A program made the position numbers and the translations under genes. The notes under the pieces are model-generated. The model did no database searches and was not told where the DNA came from. It was given only the letters and a program-made list of their open reading frames with translations. 64,000 bases of DNA from IMG/VR virus record IMGVR_UViG_3300024054_000269, positions 118,303 to 182,302 of that record; one strand, written 5' to 3'. This stretch comes from a virus. Positions 24,844 to 32,811 of this stretch are shown here, in pieces. Every line of letters starts with the position of its first letter. The stretch's first letter is position 1.

Positions 24844-25157
24844 CATTCAACCACTTGGAATGTTTTGTACATGTTCTTGTCAATTTCTTTAATTTCAATA
24901 AGGTATAACTTTTTTGATAACATTTCTTCGGCATGAAAATCACAAAACTTAAAAACTGTTGGTTCTTTATTGATTAGTGTGTACAAATAATATTTGGTCG
25001 CAATCGCTTTGCACCCCCATAGCGAAGATGAATCATAATCACACATCTCATGTTTATTTTTTACTATCCATTCATTAAGTTTCTCCATTTGTTCTCGAAT
25101 AATATTGTTTTTTGCAATTGCAATTTTCTGAATTGTTTTTAATTGATGTTTGTTCAT
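24840..25157 (-). CDS. Zinc-knuckle-like protein with VVEC end
   Basis: 105 aa, helical N-terminus, then CDYDSS, GCKA and FCDFH (about 39-75), a possible treble-clef site, and the terminal FQVVEC. Coupled by a 4-base overlap to the upstream gene. Function unknown. Confidence 0.6.
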   Translation of the reverse strand: MNKHQLKTIQKIAIAKNNIIREQMEKLNEWIVKNKHEMCDYDSSSLWGCKAIATKYYLYTLINKEPTVFKFCDFHAEEMLSKKLYLIEIKEIDKNMYKTFQVVEC

Positions 25158-25606
25158 CTAACTCTACCCATAGCTGCTGTTGCCGAATAAGCAGCATTAG
25201 TTGCTAAGAATTGATCAGTCCAATCCCACTCATCTAAAATGAGATTTCTGAATTGTTTTGGTGTTAATTTAACAGTCGAACTTTGGTCCATATTTAATAA
25301 TTTGATTGCTATTCTGTATATGTCAGAATAATCCTGTGGTGCTGATAAATTGAATTGCAAACTAACAAGTTTTCCGTTCTTAATCTTTTCCAGTCTATCT
25401 TCTAATGCTTTACGGGCTTTTTCAACATATCCAGATCTAGCTTCAACAACTATCTTCTGATGTCTGGTTAAATTTTCTTCAAGTTTGGATAATACTTCTT
25501 TCTTGTCAGCTATAATGTCCATTCCGTTAAGTTCATGCATTTGCATTTGACGAAACATTTCCACATCCAGACCCGGGGCTACTTCTTCAACCAATACGTC
25601 TTCCAT
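25154..25606 (-). CDS. Conserved phage protein, coiled-coil plus alpha/beta
   Basis: 150 aa. Helical region about 35-75, then SLQFNLSAPQDYSDIYRIAIKLL and the end LDEWDWTDQFLATNAAYSA. The P(Q)DxSxxYxRxIxML / (D)xWxWxxqFLaTNxxY pattern occurs in many unrelated phages as an uncharacterised protein. SD GAGGAAAT before ATG. Confidence 0.7.
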   Translation of the reverse strand: MEDVLVEEVAPGLDVEMFRQMQMHELNGMDIIADKKEVLSKLEENLTRHQKIVVEARSGYVEKARKALEDRLEKIKNGKLVSLQFNLSAPQDYSDIYRIAIKLLNMDQSSTVKLTPKQFRNLILDEWDWTDQFLATNAAYSATAAMGRVR

Positions 25607-25666
25607 ATTTCCTCATTTCAGTTGTTTGTTTAATAATACATTTTTCATTACAATGCTATTTTAGAC

Positions 25667-26290
25667 ATGACTACCGGAATAGTTAGAGTTACTCATTCTG
25701 GGTTCTACCAAGATGGCAGGCCAAACACAGCCTCAATCTTATTAGATGACGTAACTGAAACTGGCCAAGATAACCAAAATAGGAAAAACCCTGTTTATGT
25801 ACCATTCGGTGGCTCAATAGATTTAGAGCCAACTTCACAAGTTTTGTTTTCTAAAAAACAAGGATCAATATCAAAATTAGCTACTGCGAATTTAGTAACT
25901 GTTAGAGAAATAGAAGATAGATTTTTTTCGGCGCTCGGTACAACAGTTGATCCAACTACATCTAGCGCAACGTTTTCAGCTGTTCCTGAAATGTCAATAA
26001 CATTCAGTTCTCAGGGAACCAACTCAAGAATTCTATTTCAATCTGAAATGACATCAACATTAAGTATACCAACCGCTGAATTCAGATTTATGGATGGAGC
26101 ATCTCCGATAGCTGGCGGAATTTGGCGTGACACAGTTACTGGTGCGGCAGTAACTCTTGTGTCATTTGAAATTGTTACTCAATTGTCAGCCGGATCGCAC
26201 ACAATATCAGTTGAATTTAGACGTGATTCCGGAACTTCACCTGTCATATTGGCGGGTGTCAGAAGATCTCTCTTAATTGAGGATATGTGA
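25667..26290 (+). CDS. Beta-rich protein, possible virion/decoration protein
   Basis: 207 aa with low Cys/Lys and high Ser/Thr/Gly. N-terminal 75 residues include a compact beta fold (IVRVTHSGFYQDG); the C-terminal 110 residues form a jelly-roll-like sandwich (MSITFSSQGTNSRILFQSEM ... GSHTISVEFRRDSG). The composition is that of a virion surface or head-fibre protein. Followed by a coupled gene (TGATG). Confidence 0.5.
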   Translation: MTTGIVRVTHSGFYQDGRPNTASILLDDVTETGQDNQNRKNPVYVPFGGSIDLEPTSQVLFSKKQGSISKLATANLVTVREIEDRFFSALGTTVDPTTSSATFSAVPEMSITFSSQGTNSRILFQSEMTSTLSIPTAEFRFMDGASPIAGGIWRDTVTGAAVTLVSFEIVTQLSAGSHTISVEFRRDSGTSPVILAGVRRSLLIEDM

Positions 26291-26655
26291 TGCAAACATT
26301 TGAGTATAAACTGCCAAATTGCCCAATTACAGAATTTGAACTAGAACTTGGATTGAGTACTGAATTATTAAGTCTCTACATTGGTTCAGCATGGTCAATT
26401 GATGGTCCAATTGTTACTCATTGGAAGTCACAATTAAGTGAAGAACAAATACAAAATTTAGTAAACATGGCAGAAAAATTGGCTGGTGAATTATACCCTA
26501 AAAAGTTACAAAAATGTAGAGAAATAGATGAAAGAACCAATCAATTAATTAAAAAAGGTGACAGGTCTGCACCAGATTCTGGTGCAGAGATAAAGAAAAA
26601 AGTCATAGCAGCAAAATCAATTGAAGAACTTGATTCCATTATTGATGAAAGATGA
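26290..26655 (+). CDS. Hypothetical helical protein coupled to the beta-rich protein
   Basis: 121 aa from ATG 26290 (overlaps the stop of 25667 in TGATG). Helical C-terminal half, Lys/Glu-rich. A perfect inverted repeat (TCTGCACCAG/CTGGTGCAGA) lies within the gene at about 26565-26587. Not recognised. Confidence 0.65.
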   Translation: MQTFEYKLPNCPITEFELELGLSTELLSLYIGSAWSIDGPIVTHWKSQLSEEQIQNLVNMAEKLAGELYPKKLQKCREIDERTNQLIKKGDRSAPDSGAEIKKKVIAAKSIEELDSIIDER

Positions 26656-26710
26656 ACTAATGGATCATTTGCAAAATGACTTATGATCCAACTCCTAAAT
26701 TTGTTAAATA

Positions 26711-26932
26711 TTAGATTCCTTGAAGGAATTCTTTTCTAGTCAACCCAACTAAATTTCTTGAACCAATTCTGGCTGACTCCTGCCCAGAAGCAACATGGTC
26801 AATGCAATAACATGTATAACCAATCACACCGCCTTTAGAATTTTCGCATTTAAAATAATGTGTTGATTCTTGTACACATTTGAAACCACGACATTTTGTG
26901 GCTGCACTTTTGGCTAATATGATTTCACCCAT
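26711..26932 (-). CDS. Small Cys/His-rich protein
   Basis: 73 aa. C14, C19, H26, C30 and CYC..H (about 41-46) form a likely zinc site. The convergent gap before it (26656-26710) holds a TGGATCAT/ATGATCCA inverted repeat. Function unknown. Confidence 0.6.
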   Translation of the reverse strand: MGEIILAKSAATKCRGFKCVQESTHYFKCENSKGGVIGYTCYCIDHVASGQESARIGSRNLVGLTRKEFLQGI

Positions 26933-26955
26933 ATTATAATAGTCACACCAAAGGT

Positions 26956-27351
26956 TTAACCGTCGATCAAAATCTCAGTTAACTTCAAATCAAATGCGGT
27001 TTTTATCCTCTCAACTATTTCATCTTCTGTTCCAACAAATAAAAACACTTTCTTGTCATATCTATGATACCAAACTTCTCTTCCGTAAAGAGATTTATGA
27101 AAATTCATACCACGTGTAAATGCAACATATTGACTAGTTTTATCTTTAACATTTTTCTCTGCATAAGTTGGAGAATCAGATACAACTTCATCAGCGATAA
27201 CTATTAATTGGTTTAGGATTTTTGAATATGGTTTGGCATCTGATTTATAGTTATAATTTTTATTTAGCGTTAATTCATCATTAAGCTCATCTCGAATCAA
27301 AACAGATAATTGTCTAAACAATTTGTCTATTTTGTCGGATTGTTTGATCAT
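26956..27351 (-). CDS. Hypothetical protein with LIDG end
   Basis: 131 aa, helical N-terminus, beta segment around GREVWYHRYDKKVFLFVGT, last helix ending LTEILIDG (tag-like). Start overlaps the previous stop (TGATG). Not recognised. Confidence 0.65.
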   Translation of the reverse strand: MIKQSDKIDKLFRQLSVLIRDELNDELTLNKNYNYKSDAKPYSKILNQLIVIADEVVSDSPTYAEKNVKDKTSQYVAFTRGMNFHKSLYGREVWYHRYDKKVFLFVGTEDEIVERIKTAFDLKLTEILIDG

Positions 27352-27647
27352 CAGCCTTCAATCACACATCTGGTTTTGACTTCATCACACGTTTCGAGCG
27401 GGGCTGATGACGGCGTTCTAATATTTCTTCTGCCGATTACCAAATCCTGCATTTCGTATTTGCATTTTATACAAACGTATTTCATATGAAACGAATTCTT
27501 TTCTGGTATTCTGTGCCAAATTGTAGCAAACATATGACCACCGGTTTCGGAGTATGATTTCAACGGTTCTGGGTATTTACCAATCAAATTCATACTCCAA
27601 AGAGAAGTGTCGAAGTTTACTAATTCTTCACTAAAGAATGAGTTCAT
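27351..27647 (-). CDS. HxW-CxxC zinc-knuckle family protein with VIEG tag
   Basis: 98 aa. GHMFATIWH (about 32-40), CIKC (about 54-57), ETCDEV then the terminal RCVIEG. Family member with the longest loop. Coupled to both neighbours. Confidence 0.7.
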   Translation of the reverse strand: MNSFFSEELVNFDTSLWSMNLIGKYPEPLKSYSETGGHMFATIWHRIPEKNSFHMKYVCIKCKYEMQDLVIGRRNIRTPSSAPLETCDEVKTRCVIEG

Positions 27648-27967
27648 GAATCAATCACTTCTTTTGTACGCTGCTCTAGAACATGTTCTACACAGGCGGT
27701 GATGTTAATGTCGTTGCCTGATGTCACATTATCGTGTATTGCCTTACATAAATCAATTAATATTAAATTTATAAATGCTTGCATATTAATTGATTTTGAT
27801 ATGCGACCAACTCCATCACAAACTTCACATTTAATATACAAATACATTACATTTTGATATGAATTCCTTATTTGACATTTTCCGCTCCCACCGCAATTCG
27901 GGCAACGTTCAGAAATCAAAAATTCAGTATCGCTCGAAACATACTCTCTGTCGCTGTAAATTTTCAT
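27644..27967 (-). CDS. DnaJ-type zinc-finger-like protein with EVIDS tag
   Basis: 107 aa. CPNCGGSGKC (about 22-31) and CEVCDGVGR (about 47-55) are two CxxCxGxG-type knuckles like one DnaJ zinc site, without a J domain; then a helical half ending KEVIDS. Could be a chaperone-like or RNA-binding adaptor. ATG overlaps the previous stop in TGATG. Confidence 0.7.
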   Translation of the reverse strand: MKIYSDREYVSSDTEFLISERCPNCGGSGKCQIRNSYQNVMYLYIKCEVCDGVGRISKSINMQAFINLILIDLCKAIHDNVTSGNDINITACVEHVLEQRTKEVIDS

Positions 27968-28374
27968 CAGTCTGAATTTACATACGTAAGAATTCCGATT
28001 TTACCTTTCGGTAACAAATTGTTGTAAGAATGAATAATTTTAACCGGCACCCAGGCTTCATATAGATCTGTATTATGATCTTCTAATAAGTCTAATGTTG
28101 CCAAATAATCGTTATCTAAAGGTTCAAAATACATAGGTAAATCCTGTGATGAAGTTAAAAATTTTTCAACTAGATCACGATTGTATGGTTCTGCACGATC
28201 AATTAGAACGTCATGTTCCGGATGCCAAAAAATTGGCAAAGGAACGTAATATCCTTCTGCCTTTGGGTGGCAACAACATGTGCCACCAACTTGGTTTGAA
28301 TACCAAACCCCAGTTTTTGCTAAAACAATAATCCCATACAAATTTTCTAATGACCACAATTCAATTATGTTCAT
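27967..28374 (-). CDS. DUF6210-like protein
   Basis: 135 aa from ATG 28374. GIIVLAKTGVWYSNQVGGTCC then EGYYVPLP resembles the DUF6210 family (recalled; unknown function, found near toxin/immunity loci). A TTG 6 bases upstream is less likely since the TGTAAT box lies 8 bases before ATG 28374. Confidence 0.55.
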   Translation of the reverse strand: MNIIELWSLENLYGIIVLAKTGVWYSNQVGGTCCCHPKAEGYYVPLPIFWHPEHDVLIDRAEPYNRDLVEKFLTSSQDLPMYFEPLDNDYLATLDLLEDHNTDLYEAWVPVKIIHSYNNLLPKGKIGILTYVNSD

Positions 28375-28388
28375 ATACAAAAATTACA
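28372..28388 (-). promoter_or_regulatory. TGTAAT box 8 nt before ATG
   Basis: Minus-strand TGTAAT (28388-28383), 8 bases, ATG (28374). Confidence 0.55.
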
Positions 28389-28427
28389 CCCATTAAAGTA
28401 TGTTTTGGATGTGAAAGAACAATCAGC

Positions 28428-28847
28428 TTATTTAACTGAATGAAGGCTTCTGAATGGAGGCATGGTTTGAATTTCAATGTTTTGTAGGTATTCTGACGTT
28501 ATTTCGTTTCCATGCATCCATTCAACACTATCACCACCATCGTTTTTATGCCAGACTGACACATCAATATTCTTTAACATTTTCATGACATTTTTTAAGG
28601 TCATTTTGGTTTTTAATGCTTGTTTAATAGCATCGTATAAACCTTCTTTCTCAAAGTCGACCAAAATATAAGAATCCGGACCAGATCTGGCTAAATAATA
28701 ATCCGGGTAAACATCCTTTGGAAATCCAACAATACTCGGATCAATTCCGGCAAATGGGTCTTTTTGAAGAAGTCTGTCCGTAATATCAATTACGTCCCCA
28801 GATGTAATTGTTGATGATATCTTCGCAGCAATACGATGAAAATCCAT
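28428..28847 (-). CDS. Hypothetical protein with IAAKIS N-terminus
   Basis: 139 aa. N-terminus MDFHRIAAKISSTIT shares the IAxxI(A/S) pattern with 23589, 44245, 46867 and 60535. Then an acidic alpha/beta body with no known motif. ATTACG box 6 bases before the ATG. Confidence 0.65.
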   Translation of the reverse strand: MDFHRIAAKISSTITSGDVIDITDRLLQKDPFAGIDPSIVGFPKDVYPDYYLARSGPDSYILVDFEKEGLYDAIKQALKTKMTLKNVMKMLKNIDVSVWHKNDGGDSVEWMHGNEITSEYLQNIEIQTMPPFRSLHSVK

Positions 28848-28859
28848 AATTTCCGTAAT
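28845..28859 (-). promoter_or_regulatory. ATTACG box 6 nt before ATG
   Basis: Minus-strand ATTACG (28859-28854), 6 bases, ATG (28847); divergent version of the box. Confidence 0.3.
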
Positions 28860-28890
28860 TAGTTATGAATAAAAGACTATAATTGCCCAA

Positions 28891-29346
28891 CTATCCTTCA
28901 ACTATTAGCTTTACCATATCCATGTCACATTTGTCTTTGTCGTGACCCTTAGATACTCTTGAGTGTCTACCTGGGATTGGTTTGTTGCATCTCGGGCACA
29001 ACGTGTCTTTCTTTTTTTCAGGTGAATCATATTTTGGAATGTGATATGATATTACGTATTGATAATCATACGGGTGAAGTTGTTTTCTTTGTTTATTTTT
29101 AAATTCATATTTCTCAATTCTTGAGAAATATGAATTGTACAAAGAATTGCTCTGAAAACCAAGTTTTAGTTTTTGTTTCTGTTGTCTTTGTTTTTCATCT
29201 CGTCTCAAACATTCGTTTATACAGTCTTGGACATGAACCGCGTTTTCACGCAGGGCTTCGCTTAAAGCATTGATAGTTACATATGGCTTATGCCAATCTC
29301 TTAGTTTAGAAGTAATTCTATTAAAAATGTCAGGTCGGTAGCGCAT
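28891..29346 (-). CDS. Basic protein with CxxC and LIVEG tag
   Basis: 151 aa. Lys/Arg/Gln-rich middle (RRDEKQRQQKQKLK), HTH-like N-terminus (TINALSEALRENAVHVQDCI), then CPRCNKPI and a KCDMD before the final MVKLIVEG. Probably nucleic-acid-binding. It is the last gene of the 29930-28891 operon; its ATG directly follows the upstream stop (TAAATG). Confidence 0.6.
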   Translation of the reverse strand: MRYRPDIFNRITSKLRDWHKPYVTINALSEALRENAVHVQDCINECLRRDEKQRQQKQKLKLGFQSNSLYNSYFSRIEKYEFKNKQRKQLHPYDYQYVISYHIPKYDSPEKKKDTLCPRCNKPIPGRHSRVSKGHDKDKCDMDMVKLIVEG

Positions 29347-29550
29347 TTAATTCACCTGATCAGATCCTTCTTGCATTTCTTGTTCTGCTATCAAATTTGC
29401 AATAAATCCTTCCTGTTCAAATTTACAAATTTGAATTTCTACTGATGATATATACCCTGGAAGGGTATCAAATTCTAACACCACATCTTTCGTACCATGA
29501 AACTTACGTGTCTTTTTGTCGGTCAGCTCGAAAGTAGCCAACACCTTCAT
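29347..29550 (-). CDS. Small hypothetical beta protein
   Basis: 67 aa, beta strands (VLATFELTDKKTRKF, VVLEFDTL), ends GSDQVN. Its start lies 46 bases inside the upstream gene; internal gene of an operon. Not recognised. Confidence 0.55.
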   Translation of the reverse strand: MKVLATFELTDKKTRKFHGTKDVVLEFDTLPGYISSVEIQICKFEQEGFIANLIAEQEMQEGSDQVN

Positions 29551-29701
29551 GTAGTTGTAACTTTACACCGTTTTCAACGTCTTCTTTTAAGTTATGGCTA
29601 ATCATATAAGCATTTACATATATGATATGGTTATCTTCTTCAGTAATCATATGAAGATCATGATTCTCCCACCACATTTCCTTTACACAATAGTTAACCA
29701 T
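29504..29701 (-). CDS. Small hypothetical protein
   Basis: 65 aa, His/Asn-rich, not recognised. Its ATG lies within the last codons of the upstream gene, where GAGGAGG (coding for EE of the EEVING tail) also serves as its SD. Confidence 0.55.
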   Translation of the reverse strand: MVNYCVKEMWWENHDLHMITEEDNHIIYVNAYMISHNLKEDVENGVKLQLHEGVGYFRADRQKDT

Positions 29702-29930
29702 TGATAACCTCCTCTGTTTTTAGACAATTTTCACATTTATATTTTGATTCAAAGTCCGGTGTCAGTAAATCGCTCACACTTTCTGTACGTTTCTTACGTG
29801 CAACCCAATCTTTTGGCTTGTCAAATTTTAAATATAATTTGTTCCACGGATCGAAGCACAACTTAGCTTCACCTGGTATTACAACACCGCAATAATCGCA
29901 TGTAAAATTTATTACTATAGAAAGCCCCAT
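29694..29930 (-). CDS. Four-Cys zinc-ribbon protein with VING tag
   Basis: 78 aa. CDYC (about 11-14) and CENC (about 68-71) flank an aromatic/basic middle; ends EEVING. Divergent from 29931 with directly adjacent start codons (CATATG). Confidence 0.65.
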   Translation of the reverse strand: MGLSIVINFTCDYCGVVIPGEAKLCFDPWNKLYLKFDKPKDWVARKKRTESVSDLLTPDFESKYKCENCLKTEEVING

Positions 29931-29944
29931 ATGACAATTTTACA
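29928..29944 (-). promoter_or_regulatory. TGTAAA box 8 nt before ATG
   Basis: Minus-strand TGTAAA (29944-29939), 8 bases, ATG (29930). The box lies inside the first codons of the divergent gene at 29931. Confidence 0.5.
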
Positions 29945-30287
29945 TTGTTTAAGAATGGCTTTGCATTCAGCCTACAGTTCATGTAGGTTTGAAAGGTTAG
30001 ACGAAGATTTAATATTGAAATTTGAGAACTTGGCAAAATATGAATTTATCAAACTCATTGCCAACAATTACCCAAATTATGTAGAAGCCGCAAAGACTAT
30101 TTCCATAAGCACTGTGTATACCGGATTTTGTTTAATCAGATTCAACATGAGATCATCAAGCTTCAACATGAGATCATCAAGCATAGACCTCGAACTTTAT
30201 GTGGATATAAATGACATATTGATGAAATCAAAAATATTACAAGAAATTAACGATGAACAAAAAACCTCAGAGATTATTAACGCATAA
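29931..30287 (+). CDS. Hypothetical protein with IINA end and a slipped repeat
   Basis: 118 aa, helical, ends SEIINA (tag-like). A 21-base direct repeat (about 30142-30183) duplicates FNMRSSS in the middle. Stop codon abuts the convergent stop at 30288. Function unknown. Confidence 0.55.
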   Translation: MTILHCLRMALHSAYSSCRFERLDEDLILKFENLAKYEFIKLIANNYPNYVEAAKTISISTVYTGFCLIRFNMRSSSFNMRSSSIDLELYVDINDILMKSKILQEINDEQKTSEIINA

Positions 30288-30734
30288 TCAGGCTGATAAT
30301 ACATCAAGAGATTTCAATTCATCGACTGTTAGAATAAGTGAAAGGGCCTTCGGTAAAAATTCATCAGCACCATTTTCAGTACCACCAACTTCAGTTTTCC
30401 AATCTTTGTTTATAAAGTATTTGGCTAACCCAGCAGCAGTGTCCCAACGTATAGAATTAAACAGTTGGTTTCTTAAACTATCAAGTTCCTGGTATGAACC
30501 GCATGTTTCTAAAGCATCACATCCAGAACAAGACCCCCATCCAAACACTAAAAAACCATATTGAATGTCATTTTTGACATGACGACGTAATAAACACCAA
30601 CTAGAACCTTGATATTCACCAAGTTCGTGTATTAATAAAGCTTCTACATCCATACTTTTTATTAAATCTGAATATGAATGTGCCCCGTTGTAATTACCAT
30701 TTACATTAGGAAAGCATTCTTCAATCGGTTTCAT
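30288..30734 (-). CDS. Conserved hypothetical (GSCSGCD motif)
   Basis: 148 aa. YQGSSWCLLRR, GFLVFGWGSCSGCDALETC and the WDT loop resemble a family of bacterial/phage proteins with a GSCSGCDAL core (unnamed to me). Ends LDVLSA. Coupled by a 14-base overlap to the upstream gene. Confidence 0.7.
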   Translation of the reverse strand: MKPIEECFPNVNGNYNGAHSYSDLIKSMDVEALLIHELGEYQGSSWCLLRRHVKNDIQYGFLVFGWGSCSGCDALETCGSYQELDSLRNQLFNSIRWDTAAGLAKYFINKDWKTEVGGTENGADEFLPKALSLILTVDELKSLDVLSA

Positions 30735-31269
30735 TCTTAACCACCGGACTTATTAAAATGTTTACTTGTCTTCCTTTTACATGATTATACAATTCTGAAT
30801 CAAATGGTGCACCAGCATAAAATCCCTCTGGAACTATAATGTGTTTTCCACCACAACGTTTGTCTTTACATTTTACCGCGTCCGGATGTTTCATCGGATT
30901 ATAACCAGGACGAGGTACTCTAAATGAAGTTAGTTCAAATTCAGATCTTAAAGTTGGATCTACCCAGGCGTTAAGTCTAGTTTGCTGATAATCGACCCCT
31001 TCAAATTGAACACCAACTAATGGAAGTCTGAACGCATACGCTGAATCGTGCTCAAAATCAGTTGCTCCGCCGCTTAAATAAGCTTTCAACACCCAACGCC
31101 CATCCGGATGGTCACGATATGTGACCAAACATGATTGACCGCACGTAATCCAAGTGAACCTTGGTCTAGTTGAATTATCTGAATCATCTTGAATATAAAC
31201 AACAGTCAGACATAAATTAGAATGTCTGGTTATTTTTCTCAGATCTGTAGTTTCCAGTTTGAACGTCAT
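30721..31269 (-). CDS. Hypothetical beta-rich protein
   Basis: 182 aa. Strand-rich (TVVYIQDDSDNSTRPRFTWI), with CKDKRCGGKH around 134-143 as a possible metal site. Operon position between 31266 and 30734. Not recognised. Confidence 0.6.
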   Translation of the reverse strand: MTFKLETTDLRKITRHSNLCLTVVYIQDDSDNSTRPRFTWITCGQSCLVTYRDHPDGRWVLKAYLSGGATDFEHDSAYAFRLPLVGVQFEGVDYQQTRLNAWVDPTLRSEFELTSFRVPRPGYNPMKHPDAVKCKDKRCGGKHIIVPEGFYAGAPFDSELYNHVKGRQVNILISPVVKNETD

Positions 31270-31457
31270 GGTTTAGTCCTATACGGACCGTCATCTTTGA
31301 TTTTCTCATCAGTCAAGACTTCAACAGAACAGGTTAAGTCTTTTCCATAATTCGGAAATTCCGGATTACAAACTCGACTTTTATCGATATTGAAATTTTT
31401 TACTACATAGTTCCTGACTATTCTACATAACTCTTCTTGATTGAAAACGTACTTCAT
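31266..31457 (-). CDS. Small hypothetical protein
   Basis: 63 aa, helical N-terminus then short strands with two Cys; overlaps both neighbours by 4 bases in the ATP-grasp operon. Not recognised. Confidence 0.6.
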   Translation of the reverse strand: MKYVFNQEELCRIVRNYVVKNFNIDKSRVCNPEFPNYGKDLTCSVEVLTDEKIKDDGPYRTKP

Positions 31458-32266
31458 ATTGACTCCCTTAAATTGTTGTATAAATTGGCATATAAAACTT
31501 CCGGATTATTTTCTGACAAACCTGACATCTGTCCATCGTTTAATTCTATTACGATCCATTCACCAGATTCAGTTTGGGCCACGTCAATGGTGAAAAAATT
31601 GATATTTGATTTGATTGAGTTTATGGCTTTGGCCATAAACTCAATCGGAACTTCTTGAGATGATGGAATTTTCCCAAGTTTTTCTTTTATTTCCTCTACA
31701 TGTGAAGACCAATAATAACCGCTACTTATAACGCGGCCGTTTAATATGAAAAATCTGAATTCTTTAGTTATTGGTAAATCTTGCAATCCGATCATGTAAG
31801 TATGTAACGGAATATATTGTCTTATTATTATGTCTTGTTCACCAATCAATGAATCTGCACACAATAAACTGTGAATTTCTATGGCTCTTTTCTTATCTTC
31901 AGCAAACATGTGGCTCTTCCATAGAAATTTCTTTGAATTAGTCTCGCCTTTAAGCACAAAAGGACCATCTTCTGGCAAATCTTCAAGTCTAGTCCAAGTT
32001 TTTGGTGTGAGACCGTCCAAATCAACTGCCCAATTTTTGCAATCTGCAACATATTTGTGCTGTTTGTAAGTATTGATTAATTTTGCGTTAACAGACTTAA
32101 TATCATCCTCTAATTCTTTATAAAATGGTAATACACTGTATCTACCAATTACTAAATCGTCAGATTTAATTTGCATCCTAGATGAATAACATTCAAAATA
32201 CTCATTCGCCGAATTGGATTCGTATTTCCAGTCACCTAAGTCCCTGTATAGTATGACAGGATTCAT
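31454..32266 (-). CDS. ATP-grasp protein, R2K-like clade
   Basis: 270 aa. ATP-grasp ligase core: GPFVLKGETNSKKFLWKS (substrate/ATP loop), IIIRQYIPL, KEFRFFILNGRVISSGYYW, and the metal-binding FTIDVAQTESGEWIVIELNDGQ. The RxFIL...G.VISSGYYW pattern is that of the R2K family found in phage and bacterial peptide/RNA-modification loci (DUF4343). Ligates a carboxylate to an amine; substrate unknown. First gene of a four-gene operon; its ATG overlaps the divergent gene's ATG (CATG). Confidence 0.85.
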   Translation of the reverse strand: MNPVILYRDLGDWKYESNSANEYFECYSSRMQIKSDDLVIGRYSVLPFYKELEDDIKSVNAKLINTYKQHKYVADCKNWAVDLDGLTPKTWTRLEDLPEDGPFVLKGETNSKKFLWKSHMFAEDKKRAIEIHSLLCADSLIGEQDIIIRQYIPLHTYMIGLQDLPITKEFRFFILNGRVISSGYYWSSHVEEIKEKLGKIPSSQEVPIEFMAKAINSIKSNINFFTIDVAQTESGEWIVIELNDGQMSGLSENNPEVLYANLYNNLRESI

Positions 32267-32279
32267 GAAAAAATATACA
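32264..32279 (-). promoter_or_regulatory. TGTATA box 7 nt before the ATP-grasp ATG
   Basis: Minus-strand TGTATA (32279-32274), 7 bases, ATG (32266), lying wholly inside the divergent coding region. Confidence 0.6.
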
Positions 32280-32576
32280 ACTGATAAAGAAGATTTTGAT
32301 TCAATGTTATGTCTTGAATCAATAATGAGAGATATGTTATTCGAGGATACAAAAGTTGGTGAAATTAAACAAGAAGAGTTTTTAAATAAAAATCAAGAAG
32401 GTGACACATATGACAAATATATAGAAAAAAGAATTAGTGGTTTGGATGAGTTAATAAAAACAAACGATGTCTTAGAACAAGACACTGGCACATTTAAATA
32501 TCATGGGTCAAAAATACCAACTTGTGTAACTATCGACGTAGAAACCGGAGAAATAACAGAGTTTGAAAAAAGCTGA
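32265..32576 (+). CDS. Hypothetical acidic helical protein
   Basis: 103 aa from ATG 32265 (upstream TTG/ATG would run into the ATP-grasp gene). Glu/Asp/Lys-rich, helical, then short strands (TCVTIDVETGEITEF). Divergent from ATP-grasp with overlapping start codons. Not recognised. Confidence 0.6.
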   Translation: MKKYTTDKEDFDSMLCLESIMRDMLFEDTKVGEIKQEEFLNKNQEGDTYDKYIEKRISGLDELIKTNDVLEQDTGTFKYHGSKIPTCVTIDVETGEITEFEKS

Positions 32577-32589
32577 CGTCGTTCAAATG

Positions 32590-32811
32590 TCATTTTGTTC
32601 TGTGTGTTATTAAACCGTGTGTCAAATCATAGGGTGAAACTGCAACTCTAACTTTATCACCTGGAAGAACTCTTATGTGATTTCTTCTCATGCGACCTGA
32701 AAGTTGGGCTCGAACGTGTGAGCTTGATTGTGTTAATTTGATGTTATATTGACCACCACCCATGGCTTCTTCAACAACACCATCAAGTTCTATTAAGTCG
32801 CCTTTGCTCAT
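32590..32811 (-). CDS. infA: Translation initiation factor IF-1 homologue
   Basis: 73 aa, full length for IF-1. OB-fold pattern: GVVEEAMGGGQYNIKL, RAQLSGRMRRNHIRVLPGDKVRVAVSPYDLTHGLITHR. IF-1 binds the 30S A site and sets start-codon selection and initiation kinetics. The fold core and the GDKV and SPYDL elements are intact, so a functional or decoy IF-1 is likely. Coupled to the upstream gene at 33116. Notable given the many apparently leaderless genes in this genome. Confidence 0.92.
   Translation of the reverse strand: MSKGDLIELDGVVEEAMGGGQYNIKLTQSSSHVRAQLSGRMRRNHIRVLPGDKVRVAVSPYDLTHGLITHRTK

Noticed and set aside
26660-26690. Intrinsic terminator between convergent genes
   Set aside because: TGGATCAT/ATGATCCA pairs but has a 14-base loop, AT-rich stem and no U-run; left unannotated.
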